This document shows positions 1-8,811 of a stretch of 64,000 nucleotides of DNA, one piece after another (position 1 is the stretch's first letter; every line of letters starts with the position of its first letter). The position numbers and the translations under genes were made by a program. The stretch comes from Lachnospiraceae bacterium (GTDB lineage Bacteria > Bacillota > Clostridia > Lachnospirales > Lachnospiraceae): assembly GCA_900753305.1 (NCBI GenBank), contig CAADYR010000035.1:1-64000 (forward strand). Direction: 5' to 3'. The notes under the pieces are model-generated. The model was given only the letters and a program-made list of their open reading frames with translations. It made no database searches and was not told the DNA's origin.

Positions 1-141
1 ATAAATCAGCACGTTCTTGTCAAAGGACATCTTGTAGTATTTTGACACACTGGACAAAAGCCCCATCCACTCTGTCCTGTTCTGTATCAATGCCTGTACT
101 GACTGTCGGTACAGGTCTGCAAGGTAAGTTTCTCTACCCAA
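1..141 (-). CDS. LtrC-like conjugative-element protein, N-terminus only
   Basis: This is an open frame running off the left edge, 47 codons long, starting at a TTG (141-139) that overlaps the stop region of the parB remnant. A GGAG-containing Shine-Dalgarno lies about 10 nt upstream. The peptide includes YLADLYRQSVQALIQ, then TEWMGLLSSVSKYYKMSF, then DKNVLIY. I recognise this as the pattern at the start of the very large LtrC/DUF3849-type proteins of conjugative elements, where a helical segment is followed by a 'YPFDEQLLIYAQ'-like motif. The assignment rests on pattern memory over a short peptide. The overlap with parB suggests it was co-transcribed with parA-parB. Confidence 0.5.
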   Translation of the reverse strand, partial: MGRETYLADLYRQSVQALIQNRTEWMGLLSSVSKYYKMSFDKNVLIY

Positions 142-580
142 CCTTTTTCTCCGGATTTTCGCCATTCTGAGCGAAATAAAACTCCAGTGCCTTTACAATC
201 GTATCCTCAATTTCCTTTCTGCTCTGCTCGCCGTCAAAAAATCTGTTAATGACTGTCTCCTTGATTTTGATGGGTTTCGGACTGCTACTTCTTGCAGCCT
301 TCGTTTTTTCTCCGGTAATGATCTGCCGCAACAGTTCCTCTGTCAATTTTCCTTTCTTGGCATAGTCATGGATAAGGGTTGATTTCTTAATATCCACACC
401 ATGTCCCGTTTCTATCATTTCCGCTATCAAATATTGTTTTTCTTCCTCTTTTACGAAAGAAATGTCATAAGCTACTTCAAAAGCAATTTTCCGATTATCA
501 AGAAGCTCCATAAGGGGAGAAATCAAAGCGGCTATGCGAAGATACTTTGCAATTTTATCTTTTCCAAGACCGTATACCGT
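134..580 (-). pseudogene. ParB/Spo0J-type partition protein, N-terminally deleted
   Basis: The frame opens right after a TAG at 581-583 and reads GLGKDKIAKYLRIAALISP, then LMELLDNRKIAFE, then DISFVKEEE. This matches the central helix-turn-helix and following helices of ParB/RepB/Spo0J proteins. It continues to a C-terminal segment with EDTIVKALEFY. The N-terminal ParB CTPase/nuclease-like region (roughly 150 residues in intact homologues) is missing, and parA's stop codon lies only 11 nt upstream of the first in-frame codon. A deletion therefore seems to have fused the parA end to the middle of parB. A TTG at 526 could still start a 130-residue peptide containing the C-terminal part, but normal ParB function is unlikely. 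Confidence 0.7.
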
Positions 581-591
581 CTAGAGACGAA

Positions 592-1416
592 TTAAGCAAT
601 GTGTTTCTTTCCGGTATTTTGGGTGTTCTGGTCGCCATTTCCCATCAACTCCTTTACAAATTTTTCATAGGCTTTCGCCGCCGGATTATCCGGTTCATAC
701 TCACAGATCGTCATACCATACTCCACAGCCTCCGGCACTTTAATAGACCGGGGAATACTGTTCGTAAAGATACGCACTTTTTCCCCAAGTGCCTGCTGTA
801 ACTGCGCTTTCACACGCTTTGATACCTTTGTACGTTCATTATCCATGGTGATAAGGATTCCTTCGATTTCCAGTCTGGCATTGGCATGGCTCTTGATTCT
901 GTGGAAAGCCCTTAAAAACTCTGCCATTCCCTCCACCGCCAGCGTTTCCGACTGTACCGGAATAATCAGGCTGTCAGCGCATATCATCACATTTATCATG
1001 GCTGTCCCCATTTTCGGCATCCCGTCAATGAGGATATAGTCATACTGATCCTTAATGGTATCAACAAACTCTTTCAGCTTGTATTCTGCAAAATCCGTGT
1101 CACACATCAGCTTATCAAAGTTATCCAGCTTATTATTTGCCAGAATTAAATCTACTCCTGTATCCGTCCTTATCATGTAGGACTCCTTGTCCAGCAGTTC
1201 CTCATTCATCACGATACACTTCAAAATATCATAAATTGTCACGGAAAGCTGCTCCGGTGTGGTTACTCCACATAATTTCGTTGTGTGCCTCTGCCCGTCA
1301 AAGTCAATCAATGCGACCTTACAGCCCTCCTTAGACAGCAGATATGACAGGGTTGTGGCGGTTGTGGTCTTACCTACCCCGCACTTTCTATTTACAATTC
1401 CTAAAACCTTGCCCAT
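592..1416 (-). CDS. parA: ParA-family partition ATPase
   Basis: This 274-residue cytosolic ATPase belongs to the MinD/ParA/Soj family and acts in segregation of a plasmid or integrated element together with ParB. The deviant Walker A appears at residues 11-18 as KCGVGKTT. The second position is Cys where the family usually has Gly, but the signature Lys and the GKT are kept. A Walker A' region with LIDFDGQ follows near residue 38, and YILIDGMPKMG near residue 128 is Walker B-like. The length is normal for the family. A GAAAGGA Shine-Dalgarno precedes the ATG. Directly downstream is the parB remnant, so the pair is no longer complete. It may persist as an orphan. Confidence 0.88.
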   Translation of the reverse strand: MGKVLGIVNRKCGVGKTTTATTLSYLLSKEGCKVALIDFDGQRHTTKLCGVTTPEQLSVTIYDILKCIVMNEELLDKESYMIRTDTGVDLILANNKLDNFDKLMCDTDFAEYKLKEFVDTIKDQYDYILIDGMPKMGTAMINVMICADSLIIPVQSETLAVEGMAEFLRAFHRIKSHANARLEIEGILITMDNERTKVSKRVKAQLQQALGEKVRIFTNSIPRSIKVPEAVEYGMTICEYEPDNPAAKAYEKFVKELMGNGDQNTQNTGKKHIA

Positions 1417-1482
1417 TCTATTGCTTCCTTTCTCTTGTTGAATTTGTTATTTTGGTTACATTTGATTACCATGCAGGCAACG

Positions 1483-1543
1483 TGCCAAGGTCAGGCTTGC
1501 TGTACCTTGGCAACTGCCCATGGTGTCAATTTCATATGACACT
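1483..1543. promoter_or_regulatory. Two inverted repeats upstream of parA
   Basis: The arms TGCCAAGGT (1483-1491) and ACCTTGGCA (1504-1512) are a perfect 9-bp inverted repeat with a 12-nt loop. A second repeat has GTGTCA and TGACAC arms around 1524-1543. They lie 70-130 nt before the parA start. They could be ParA/ParB operator or centromere-like sites, or leader hairpins. There is no U-tract, so an intrinsic terminator is unlikely. Confidence 0.4.
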
Positions 1544-1640
1544 TGGATAAAAGTAGGATCTTTCACTTACCTCCTCTGCTCTTATGCGGCAACTAAATCA
1601 GCCTCTATCCTGCAATTTCTTTTTCCTGCCTTTTTCCGGG

Positions 1641-1693
1641 CGAAAAAAAGCGGGACTAAAAGAGCCTGCATAGAAGAAGGCTAATTTAGTCCC
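1641..1693 (-). terminator. Intrinsic terminator
   Basis: On the minus strand GGGACTAAA pairs with TTTAGTCCC (1685-1693 with 1652-1660), and an inner AGCCT/AGGCT stem extends the hairpin. The run GCTTTTTTTCG follows at 1641-1650. It ends transcription coming from the subtilase side, about 200 nt after its premature stop. Confidence 0.75.
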
Positions 1694-1888
1694 ACCAAAA
1701 ATTCATTTTTTGCATTTTGTAGCCTACTACTGCGAACAACCCTCCTTATGTTACATAACTGCTACATCATGCGATTTTAATTCAAAATATGATTGTAAAC
1801 AGGCCTGTCCTAACCAAACTTCTGAATAAAATCAGTATTTTTCATTAGGACTGAATTAGCGGAATCCCCTTTGTTTATGGGCTTCTTA

Positions 1889-3247
1889 CTAACGTAACCT
1901 TATTATAACCCCCTCCCCGTACTCCATAAGCAATGCTGCACTGCCACTGACAATAGGCGTTGCAAAAGAAGTCCCCGATACCTGCTGTGTGCTGCCCCCC
2001 GGAACCGGAACTGTGATATTCACTCCCGGCGCTACGATATCCGGTTTACTGAATGCGGTTCCAAAGGGCAACACCTCTTCTCCCGCACGTCCTTCCTCAT
2101 AACGGTATACATAGCCTCTGCCTGAAAAATCTGCATAACCTGAAGTTCTGATATCATAGGCTCCCACAGTGACAGCCCTAAGGGAAGTAGAAGGAATCGT
2201 CAGTGTCACCTCTGGCGTTGGCAAGAAAAATCCCGTCCCTGTATTTCTCGCTGCATAGCTTGGCAGATACATTCTGTATTCCCCTGTTACCACCTTACGG
2301 GGAGTCAACACAATACTCCATACCCCTTCATTGATGTATCTGCCTGTAGGGAGCATATCAATATAGATCTCCTGATTCACCGAATATGGCAGCGGTTCTC
2401 CAATATAACACAATAACTGTGTCTGCTCCAGAGTTCTTCTTAGCGTATCTACCCGTCTCGTTTCCAACTGTACTTCCTCACCTCCCGGGGAACGCAGCCG
2501 CAGTTCAAAATCATCATTAGAATGTTTCCATATCTGAATACTCAGTCCCGTTTCATATGCCGCAACTGCCAGTTCTATTGTTTTCTGCGTCAGGGCGATT
2601 CCTGCTGTATGCCCATTAGAAGCGCCCTCATTACCACTTCCTATGATAATAGAAGTCCTGCCTATCTCCGAAGCATTGTCGATGAACCTCTCAAGTAATG
2701 ATTCTCCCCTGTGATCTCCATATGTGTTCCCGAAACTCAGGTTAATGACCACAGGCATATTCAACTCTACCCCCAGATTTACCGCATAGGAGATGCCACG
2801 CATCAGTTGTGTCGTTCTTGGAAAAGACTCTGCCAGAGGATTGCCAAGCTTCACGATCACAAGCTGCGCCTGCACTGCCACCCCTGACTGAGAGCCTGCT
2901 GCCAGTGCAGCTACTGCTGTCCCATGTCCTGAAACATCCTGCTGTGGTACAATTGCCAGTCCCTCCTGTCTGCTGCCTGCTGCCAGTGCAGCATTCAGGT
3001 TCTCCCTTGTATACACTACTCCTTCCGTATACCCCTCAGGCGGCAGCCATCCTCTCTCTGCATTAGGAACTGCCGTCTGATCCCATAACGCCAGAATCCG
3101 GGTCGTTCCATCACTGTTACGAAACTTTGTCAGAAAATAATCTATTCCACTGTCCAAAACAGCGATCAGCACTCCCTGTCCTGTCAACCTTGGCTCCCGA
3201 AGTGTTACCTGCGGAATACAGGATGCCTCTTTCGCTCCATAGTCCAT
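1889..3247 (-). pseudogene. S8 subtilase, catalytic domain only; prodomain and C-terminus missing
   Basis: This fragment of a Clostridia/Lachnospiraceae-type (Csp-like) subtilase keeps the catalytic triad: Asp32 in IAVLDSGID, His108 in DVSGHGTAV, and the Ser in SGTSFATP near residue 435. The first ATG with a ribosome binding site (GGGGAA) is at 3247. The longer frame to 3325 runs through the terminator of the preceding operon and is spurious. Family members carry about 100 residues of prodomain before the segment starting YGAKEASCI. That part is absent here and is found instead at 33884-34174. The C-terminus is also lost: after LLMEYG the sequence turns into EGVIIRLR and stops, where homologues continue for about 100 residues. 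Activity is doubtful. Confidence 0.8.
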
Positions 3248-3297
3248 ATCTTTTCCCCATTCTGTATGCAAAAAATGCCATATATGAACAGAATATG

Positions 3298-3321
3298 AAA
3301 AGGCACACCAAAAGGTGCGCC
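3298..3321 (-). terminator. Terminator of the maltodextrin operon
   Basis: On the minus strand GGCGCACC-TTTT-GGTGTGCC is followed by TTTTC. The stem closes fully, with one G:U pair, only in the minus-strand transcript. It lies 12 nt after the GH13 stop codon and ends the malto-oligosaccharide operon. Confidence 0.75.
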
Positions 3322-3333
3322 CCATTCATTTCT

Positions 3334-5004
3334 CTATATTATCCTGATTTCTCCCTGCATTGGCGGAAGTCTCCATGACCACTCCGGGATTTCCTGTTCT
3401 TTATCAGAATTGTTAATTGCGATCAGAAGCTTCTCCTGATCATTTTCTCTCAAAAACAGATACAATCCCTTCTCATCCAGGCACATCACCGTCTGATACG
3501 TTCCATTTCGGATCGCACTATGTTCTCTCCTGATCTTTGCAAATTCACATAAGGTATCATAACAATTATCCTGACTTCCCCATGGCATAGGGCTTCGATA
3601 TGCATTCTCCGTTTCGCCCTCTATATAATACTCATCTCCGTAAAATACTGAAGGAATCCCATAACCTGTGAACAGATAGAAATACGCCAGTTTCATTCTT
3701 CTCCTGTCTCCGCCACAGTAGGACAGAAATCTTGGAATATCATGTGTATCAAGGAAATTCATCTGTACCAGACTCACCTTGTTCGGGTATCTCATTATCA
3801 TCTTATGTATCTGCGCATCAAATTCCGATACCGTCAAAGTTCTTGTAGCAAAGAAATCTTTACACAGATAGGAAAAGCGGTAATTCATAGTCGAATCAAA
3901 CTGATCACCCAATAACCATATTCCGGCATCTTCCCATATTTCCCCGATCATAAAGAAATCCGGTTTTACACCTTTTACTGCTGTTCTGAAATGCCTCCAG
4001 AAATCATGATTTACCTCATTTGCCACATCAAGCCGCCATCCATCAATGTCCGCTTCTCTGATCCAGTATGTACCTGCCTCTATCAGATATTTCTCAAGCT
4101 GCGGATTGGAAGTATTAAGCTTTGGCATCTCCTTTACATACGCAAACGCTGCATAATCTGGAGGATCCTTGTAGCATACCGGTTCCGGCATATCATAGAA
4201 CCAGTCATAATAGCGTGACTTGCTGCCGTATTCCAGTACATCTCTAAAGGCAAAGAAATCCGGTCCACAATGATTAAATACTCCGTCAAGGATCACCCTG
4301 ACTTCATTCTGATGGCAGATACTCACCAGCTCTTTGAGATCCTCCATTGTCCCCATACAGACATCGATCATATAGTAATCTGATGTATCATATTTGTGAT
4401 ATGAGTTTGCCATAAATATGGGATTAAGATAAATACAGTTGATTCCCAGTCCTTTGATATATTCCATATTCTCTGTGATGCCCTGTAACGTTCCCCCCAT
4501 TCTATTGGCAGAAATCATACCATTTCCTGTTTCAATAGATTTGGCTGCTTTAACAATGCTGCCTTTTTGTGTTGCAAAGCTGTCCGGAAATATCTGATAC
4601 ATGATCAGATTCTGTGCCCACTCAGGCGGGGCAATGATATCTTCCCTGCGGATATACGGAAACTGAAAATATTCTGTCCTGTTATTTCCTATTTGAGTAC
4701 AGAAACCTCTCTCATAATAGTACTGTCTCTGCATGGCATCTTCCAGTTCAAAATAATAGCATAATCTGGGATATGTATCTTTCAGATCAGCTTCATAGTA
4801 ATCAAACAGATCATCACTTGACACGCATGTCATTTTTTTCTTTTTCATTCGGATCACCGGATTCTGATCTACCCTGTCACCATAGTAAAGCTGACATTCC
4901 TTCAAATCTCCCTTTGCTGTTCGTAGTCTGATCGTAATGTCCTTTTCCCCAGTCGCATAAGCATACTGCGAAAGAGGTATATGTAAAATTGCTTCCTTTT
5001 TCAT
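3334..5004 (-). CDS. GH13 neopullulanase/cyclomaltodextrinase-like alpha-glycosidase
   Basis: This 556-residue cytoplasmic enzyme has no signal peptide and probably hydrolyses imported malto-oligosaccharides. Residues 1 to about 125 fit the beta-rich N-terminal domain (CBM34-like) of the neopullulanase subgroup. The TIM barrel shows the GH13 blocks: DGVFNHCG (region I), GWRLDVANE with the nucleophile Asp near 324 (region II), MIGEIWED with the acid/base Glu near 354 (region III), and FLDTHD near 420 (region IV). The HKYDTSDYY segment after NPIF is also typical. It is the last gene of the transporter operon, 4 nt after the MalG-type permease, and is followed directly by a terminator. The exact substrate (cyclodextrin, pullulan, maltodextrin) cannot be told from sequence. 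Confidence 0.9.
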   Translation of the reverse strand: MKKEAILHIPLSQYAYATGEKDITIRLRTAKGDLKECQLYYGDRVDQNPVIRMKKKKMTCVSSDDLFDYYEADLKDTYPRLCYYFELEDAMQRQYYYERGFCTQIGNNRTEYFQFPYIRREDIIAPPEWAQNLIMYQIFPDSFATQKGSIVKAAKSIETGNGMISANRMGGTLQGITENMEYIKGLGINCIYLNPIFMANSYHKYDTSDYYMIDVCMGTMEDLKELVSICHQNEVRVILDGVFNHCGPDFFAFRDVLEYGSKSRYYDWFYDMPEPVCYKDPPDYAAFAYVKEMPKLNTSNPQLEKYLIEAGTYWIREADIDGWRLDVANEVNHDFWRHFRTAVKGVKPDFFMIGEIWEDAGIWLLGDQFDSTMNYRFSYLCKDFFATRTLTVSEFDAQIHKMIMRYPNKVSLVQMNFLDTHDIPRFLSYCGGDRRRMKLAYFYLFTGYGIPSVFYGDEYYIEGETENAYRSPMPWGSQDNCYDTLCEFAKIRREHSAIRNGTYQTVMCLDEKGLYLFLRENDQEKLLIAINNSDKEQEIPEWSWRLPPMQGEIRII

Positions 5005-5008
5005 TATC

Positions 5009-5851
5009 CTATCCTTTCACCGCTCCACCTGTAATTCCATCAACATAAAATTTCTGCATCAACAGGAACAGAATGGAGATAGGAATTGCTACTATAATAC
5101 CGCCTGCACAGAATACGGAGAAATAATCTCCTACCAGTGTTCTCTGCACCAGATTAAAAAGTCCCATGGCAACTGTCCAGTCAGCAGGATTCTTGGAACG
5201 TATCATTAATTTTGCCATAACAAAATCCATCCACGGTGTCAGAAAGGAATTGATAACCGTGTAGACAATGATAGGTTTCGACAGTGGAATAACGATCCTT
5301 GTAAAAATGCATAACTGTGATGCACCCTCCAACGTTGCCGATTCTCTCAAAGAAGCAGGTATCGTATCAAAAAAGCCCTTACAGATCAGATAACCAAGAC
5401 CGGAACCCGCTGAATATATTATGATAAGTCCCAGCATACTGTCCGTTAATCCTATCAGTTTCATAACGAAGAAAATGGCGATCATTGATAACACACCCGG
5501 AAACATATTGAGGATAATAGCAAAACTCATAAGTGGTTTACGCATTGGAAAGCGCATGCAGCTCATTGCATATGCCACCATCAATACAAAAAAGGTGGAA
5601 ATGACGCATGTACAACAGCCTATGACCATGGAATTGCGAAACCACGCCGGGAAGTTCGCTACGGTATCTGGTCTGAAGAACAATTGTGCATAATTATCCC
5701 AGGTCCATTTTATCGGGAAAAAATGCATCGTATTGATGCCTTTATAACCACTGAGAGAAGTAACAAATAACCAGATAATAGGAATCAGCCAGATAAAGGC
5801 AAGAAAAGCCAGTAAAAGATGTTTACCCACTATCTTACATTTCCTTTTCAT
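5009..5851 (-). CDS. MalG-type sugar ABC permease
   Basis: This 280-residue inner-membrane subunit of a CUT1-family carbohydrate ABC importer has about six transmembrane helices. The cytoplasmic EAA loop is visible as ESATLEGAS near residue 168, where the ATPase docks. It is encoded immediately after the MalF-type permease: its ATG starts at 5851 and malF ends at 5852, so translation is likely coupled. It pairs with that protein and with the lipoprotein encoded upstream. No ATP-binding subunit is encoded in the locus. A shared MsmX/MalK-type ATPase elsewhere in the genome is presumably used, as is common in Firmicutes. Confidence 0.92.
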   Translation of the reverse strand: MKRKCKIVGKHLLLAFLAFIWLIPIIWLFVTSLSGYKGINTMHFFPIKWTWDNYAQLFFRPDTVANFPAWFRNSMVIGCCTCVISTFFVLMVAYAMSCMRFPMRKPLMSFAIILNMFPGVLSMIAIFFVMKLIGLTDSMLGLIIIYSAGSGLGYLICKGFFDTIPASLRESATLEGASQLCIFTRIVIPLSKPIIVYTVINSFLTPWMDFVMAKLMIRSKNPADWTVAMGLFNLVQRTLVGDYFSVFCAGGIIVAIPISILFLLMQKFYVDGITGGAVKG

Positions 5852-7243
5852 TTATTGGAACTCCTCCTCTCTGTTTCCGGCGATCATTCTGGTAAATCCG
5901 ATCAAAGTGAATACTGCACACAGTACAAAGACGCATATGCCAATAACAGATGCCATCTTGTAATTGGAATAGTCATTTGTTAATGTAAAGAGCCACGTTA
6001 CCAGCAAATCCACTTCTTTTGCATTGGAATTGGCATAACGCATATTACCTGTTACATAATCACTCGTCAAAAGATAAATAACATTAAAATTATTAATATT
6101 GCCAATAAAAGCCGTGATCAGAGAAGGTCCTGTCACAAACAGCATATATGGCATTGTGATCTTGCGAAAAATCTGCGCTTCATTAGCTCCATCAATCCTT
6201 GCACTCTCCAGTTGTTCCTCTGGAATATTAAGAAGGATTCCGGTAGCGCTCAACATCTGATATGGTACTCCCACCCAGATATTGATCAGCACTATCATGA
6301 CATGCGCCCATCCTGGTTTGGACAAAAAAGGAATATAAGAAAGCCCCTTACCAACCAGACCGATATTCTGTAACAATCCCGTCAGTCCGATTTTGCTGCA
6401 AATACTGTTGACAATACCGTAATCACCAAACATTTTACCGACCAGCAATAAAGTCACAAATTGTGGGATTGCTATTGTCACTACAAATAAGCTTCTCCAC
6501 ATCTTTTTCCACCTGACAGTTTTGTCGTTAATGAGTTTTGCCAGCATAATTCCGCCAAAATAGGTCGTAAAAGTGGCAAGGAATGCCCAGATCAGTGTCC
6601 ATACCAGAATTCTGATAAATGCATATCCAAAAGTAACCGTTGATGTGGATGTGAACAGTTCTCTGAAGTTATCCAGTCCAACCCAGGTAAACAGATAAGT
6701 CGGCGGCTGATGATTCATGTCATAATTGGTAAACGCAATTGCGATCATGAACAGAATCGGGATAATATTGGCCAGAAGTACACCAATACCCGGTAAAGTC
6801 AACAGTGTAACATGGAATTTACCATTAAGCAGTTCCCTGCAGTCTTCCCTGAAAGAATTAATATGCTTACCTTCTGATGCCTGTTTCTGTAATTCATAAA
6901 CTGCCCTGATATTGCTGATATACAAAGCAATAAAAGCAATAATAAACAGAACTCCAATTATACCGCACAGAAGAATCAGAAGTGAATTATCATAATCATT
7001 GACTGTCTTTTGTAATGTAGTCAGATCAAGATACTCTTCTCTCTGTACGGTACCCAGAGTGTTCAACCTGGAGATATACTGCCAGGAAAAACGAAATGTG
7101 AACAGAAAGAACAATACTTCTATTACAGTCATAATGATTCCCTTCACATATTGTCCTCTGGCACAATAGCCTGCTCCCATAATGATCATGGAGAGCCGCG
7201 TTGCGGCATCTCCATTTCTGCATATTTCCAACAATTTTTTCAT
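5852..7243 (-). CDS. MalF-type sugar ABC permease
   Basis: This 463-residue CUT1 permease is longer than the usual 290-300 residues. The N-terminal 150 residues add a cytoplasmic start, a hydrophobic segment (about 25-50), a loop with LTTLQKTVNDYD and another helix pair. The core permease begins near residue 155, and the EAA loop SARIDGANE sits near residue 348. The extra N-terminal helices resemble those of MalF proteins of Clostridia maltose systems. It forms the membrane channel with the MalG-type protein encoded next to it. It lies 13 nt downstream of the solute-binding lipoprotein gene. Confidence 0.9.
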   Translation of the reverse strand: MKKLLEICRNGDAATRLSMIIMGAGYCARGQYVKGIIMTVIEVLFFLFTFRFSWQYISRLNTLGTVQREEYLDLTTLQKTVNDYDNSLLILLCGIIGVLFIIAFIALYISNIRAVYELQKQASEGKHINSFREDCRELLNGKFHVTLLTLPGIGVLLANIIPILFMIAIAFTNYDMNHQPPTYLFTWVGLDNFRELFTSTSTVTFGYAFIRILVWTLIWAFLATFTTYFGGIMLAKLINDKTVRWKKMWRSLFVVTIAIPQFVTLLLVGKMFGDYGIVNSICSKIGLTGLLQNIGLVGKGLSYIPFLSKPGWAHVMIVLINIWVGVPYQMLSATGILLNIPEEQLESARIDGANEAQIFRKITMPYMLFVTGPSLITAFIGNINNFNVIYLLTSDYVTGNMRYANSNAKEVDLLVTWLFTLTNDYSNYKMASVIGICVFVLCAVFTLIGFTRMIAGNREEEFQ

Positions 7244-7256
7244 GATGATCGCATCC

Positions 7257-8612
7257 TTAATTCGTAACTGACTGTGTGATACCTTCTACTGCTTCATCCA
7301 GAAGTGACTGTACATCTGTATAATTGCCTTCTGCCAGTGCCTGTCCCAGAGTTGCAGCAGGATCCCAGTATGCATTACCTACCCTTTGCAGATCAGCATA
7401 TGCGGACTGTTGTGCCAATGCAGCAAGTGCCGGTGCAGATGCAATTTTATCAGAAGAAGCTGCATTCAGATTAGAAGGTCCCTCACCTGTTGCCACACCG
7501 ATTGCTTCCTGGCTGCTCTCACTGGTAATATATTCTGCCAGCAACATAGCCCATCCAGTATTCTTTGAATATGAATTTATGCCTACGAATTTATATCCTG
7601 CAAAAGATCCCATCTGCACCTGCTCTCCATTGACTGTAAAAGTAGGAAGCTTCGTTGCAGCATATCCATCTCCATATGCCTCCATAAAACCAGTCGTTGC
7701 CCATGTTCCATTCACGTCCGCAATCATCTGACCATTCAGTGCAAATGCCTGTGCATCCTCATTAACACAATTGACCATGGCACTGCTTTTACAGATATCC
7801 GTTACCGCCTCCGCAACCTGCGCACCTGTATATTTCGTATCTGTTGCATTCCAGTTACAATAATTGGTTCCGTCCTCCAATCCATACATGTCCAGTCCTG
7901 CGCCTGCAAAGAATCCATATAAAAACCATGCCCCGGATACTTCCATGCCAACCGTCTTACCCTGTTTCTCGGCTGCTGCCAGCAGATTATCCCATGAGGA
8001 TACATCTTCCTGTGTCAGATAGTCAGAATTATAGAACAGAAAATAACCATTAGATGCCGTCAAAGGATACGCATAAAGTTTACCATCCACAGATGCTGCT
8101 TCTACCGTAGATGCTGCATTGGCAGTTCTTGGATCATATGTAAAAGCAGCATCAACGCTTTGCAATGCTCCTGCATTTACCAGATCGATCAACTGGTCAT
8201 CTGCAAATACGAATACATCGGCTGCAGATTCCACATCCTTTAATACATCGTCCTTACAGTTCGCCTCTGATTCCGCACCAATCGTAATATTAAATTCCAC
8301 ATCAGGATATGATGCCTTAAATTCATCTACCAACTGTGCCATGACCTTCTGATATTCCTCTGTTTCAGCACACCATAATGTCAGATCAACCGGCGCATCT
8401 GTTGCTGCGATCAAATTTGCGATCGCATCATTTGTACTGTCATTTTCCGACACATGTGTCACTTCTTCTGTTTTATTTTCTTCCTGCGTTTTTTCACTGC
8501 TCTGTGTCTGCTCACTCTGATTCTGTACAGTCTGTTCACTGTTTCCACAACCTGCTAATAATGATGAAACCATACACATACTGATACATGCTGCTACTAA
8601 TTTTCTTTTCAT
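7257..8612 (-). CDS. Maltodextrin-type solute-binding lipoprotein
   Basis: This 451-residue extracytoplasmic binding protein of a CUT1 importer has a signal peptide ending in a lipobox, LLAGCG, with lipidated Cys22. An acidic and Ser/Gln/Thr-rich linker (about 23-65) is followed by a type I periplasmic-binding fold. The ATG at 8612 is chosen because GGGAGG lies 7 nt upstream; the in-frame ATG at 8627 has no such site. It is the first gene of the operon (binding protein, two permeases, GH13 enzyme) and faces the divergent LacI regulator across about 200 nt, so repression by that regulator is likely. The substrate is inferred from the GH13 enzyme in the operon. Confidence 0.9.
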   Translation of the reverse strand: MKRKLVAACISMCMVSSLLAGCGNSEQTVQNQSEQTQSSEKTQEENKTEEVTHVSENDSTNDAIANLIAATDAPVDLTLWCAETEEYQKVMAQLVDEFKASYPDVEFNITIGAESEANCKDDVLKDVESAADVFVFADDQLIDLVNAGALQSVDAAFTYDPRTANAASTVEAASVDGKLYAYPLTASNGYFLFYNSDYLTQEDVSSWDNLLAAAEKQGKTVGMEVSGAWFLYGFFAGAGLDMYGLEDGTNYCNWNATDTKYTGAQVAEAVTDICKSSAMVNCVNEDAQAFALNGQMIADVNGTWATTGFMEAYGDGYAATKLPTFTVNGEQVQMGSFAGYKFVGINSYSKNTGWAMLLAEYITSESSQEAIGVATGEGPSNLNAASSDKIASAPALAALAQQSAYADLQRVGNAYWDPAATLGQALAEGNYTDVQSLLDEAVEGITQSVTN

Positions 8613-8713
8613 TTCATAACCTCCCATTTTGCTCTACCTTTTACGAAACTTTTTCCTGAAAGACGTATTTTTATGTCCTTTTGTATTTTTATCTTATCTG
8701 CAAAATGTCCGTT

Positions 8714-8738
8714 TTACAATGGTTTTGTATAATTGTAA
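8714..8738. promoter_or_regulatory. Inverted repeat between the sugar operon and lacI-type gene
   Basis: TTACAAT (8714-8720) and ATTGTAA (8732-8738) form a perfect 7-bp inverted repeat. It sits just upstream of the regulator's -35 and within the divergent promoter region. It is a candidate operator, although it lacks the central CG typical of LacI-family sites. Confidence 0.35.
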
Positions 8739-8766
8739 TTGACTTTTGTTAAGAAACCGCTATACT
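8739..8766 (+). promoter_or_regulatory. Promoter of the LacI-type regulator
   Basis: TTGACT (8739-8744), a 16-nt spacer and TATACT (8761-8766) form a good sigma-A promoter, ending 46 nt before the chosen start codon at 8812. Confidence 0.6.
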
Positions 8767-8811
8767 AGATTTTAAGATTTGTCAATTTTTCAGATGAGAG
8801 GAGATACTGTT

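Larger units (their letters stand above)
1..1888. mobile_element. End of an integrated conjugative/plasmid-like element (remnant)
   Basis: The leftmost 1.9 kb carries, on the minus strand, a ParA ATPase, a decayed ParB and the first codons of a large LtrC-like protein. This gene set is typical of one end of Tn1549/CTn-type integrative elements or plasmids. The element ends somewhere between the ParA leader and the subtilase, whose C-terminal coding sequence is cut off at about 1917. No integrase, terminal repeat or duplicated target can be recognised here, so the exact end is inferred. The element continues beyond position 1. Confidence 0.5.
1417..1888. other. 472-nt non-coding leader and junction
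   Basis: No convincing gene is present. From right to left the stretch holds the subtilase break, about 150 nt of AT-rich sequence, a strong hairpin terminator (1641-1693), and a parA leader with two short inverted repeats (1483-1543). The minus-strand reading of 1700-1880 contains short frames that I do not recognise. The transition from host DNA to element DNA probably lies in 1800-1917. Confidence 0.5.

Noticed and set aside
3117..3378. Overlapping frames extending the subtilase N-terminus to 3325 and alternatives
   Set aside because: They read through the operon terminator at 3298-3321 and show no similarity to the family; the ATG at 3247 with a ribosome site is preferred.
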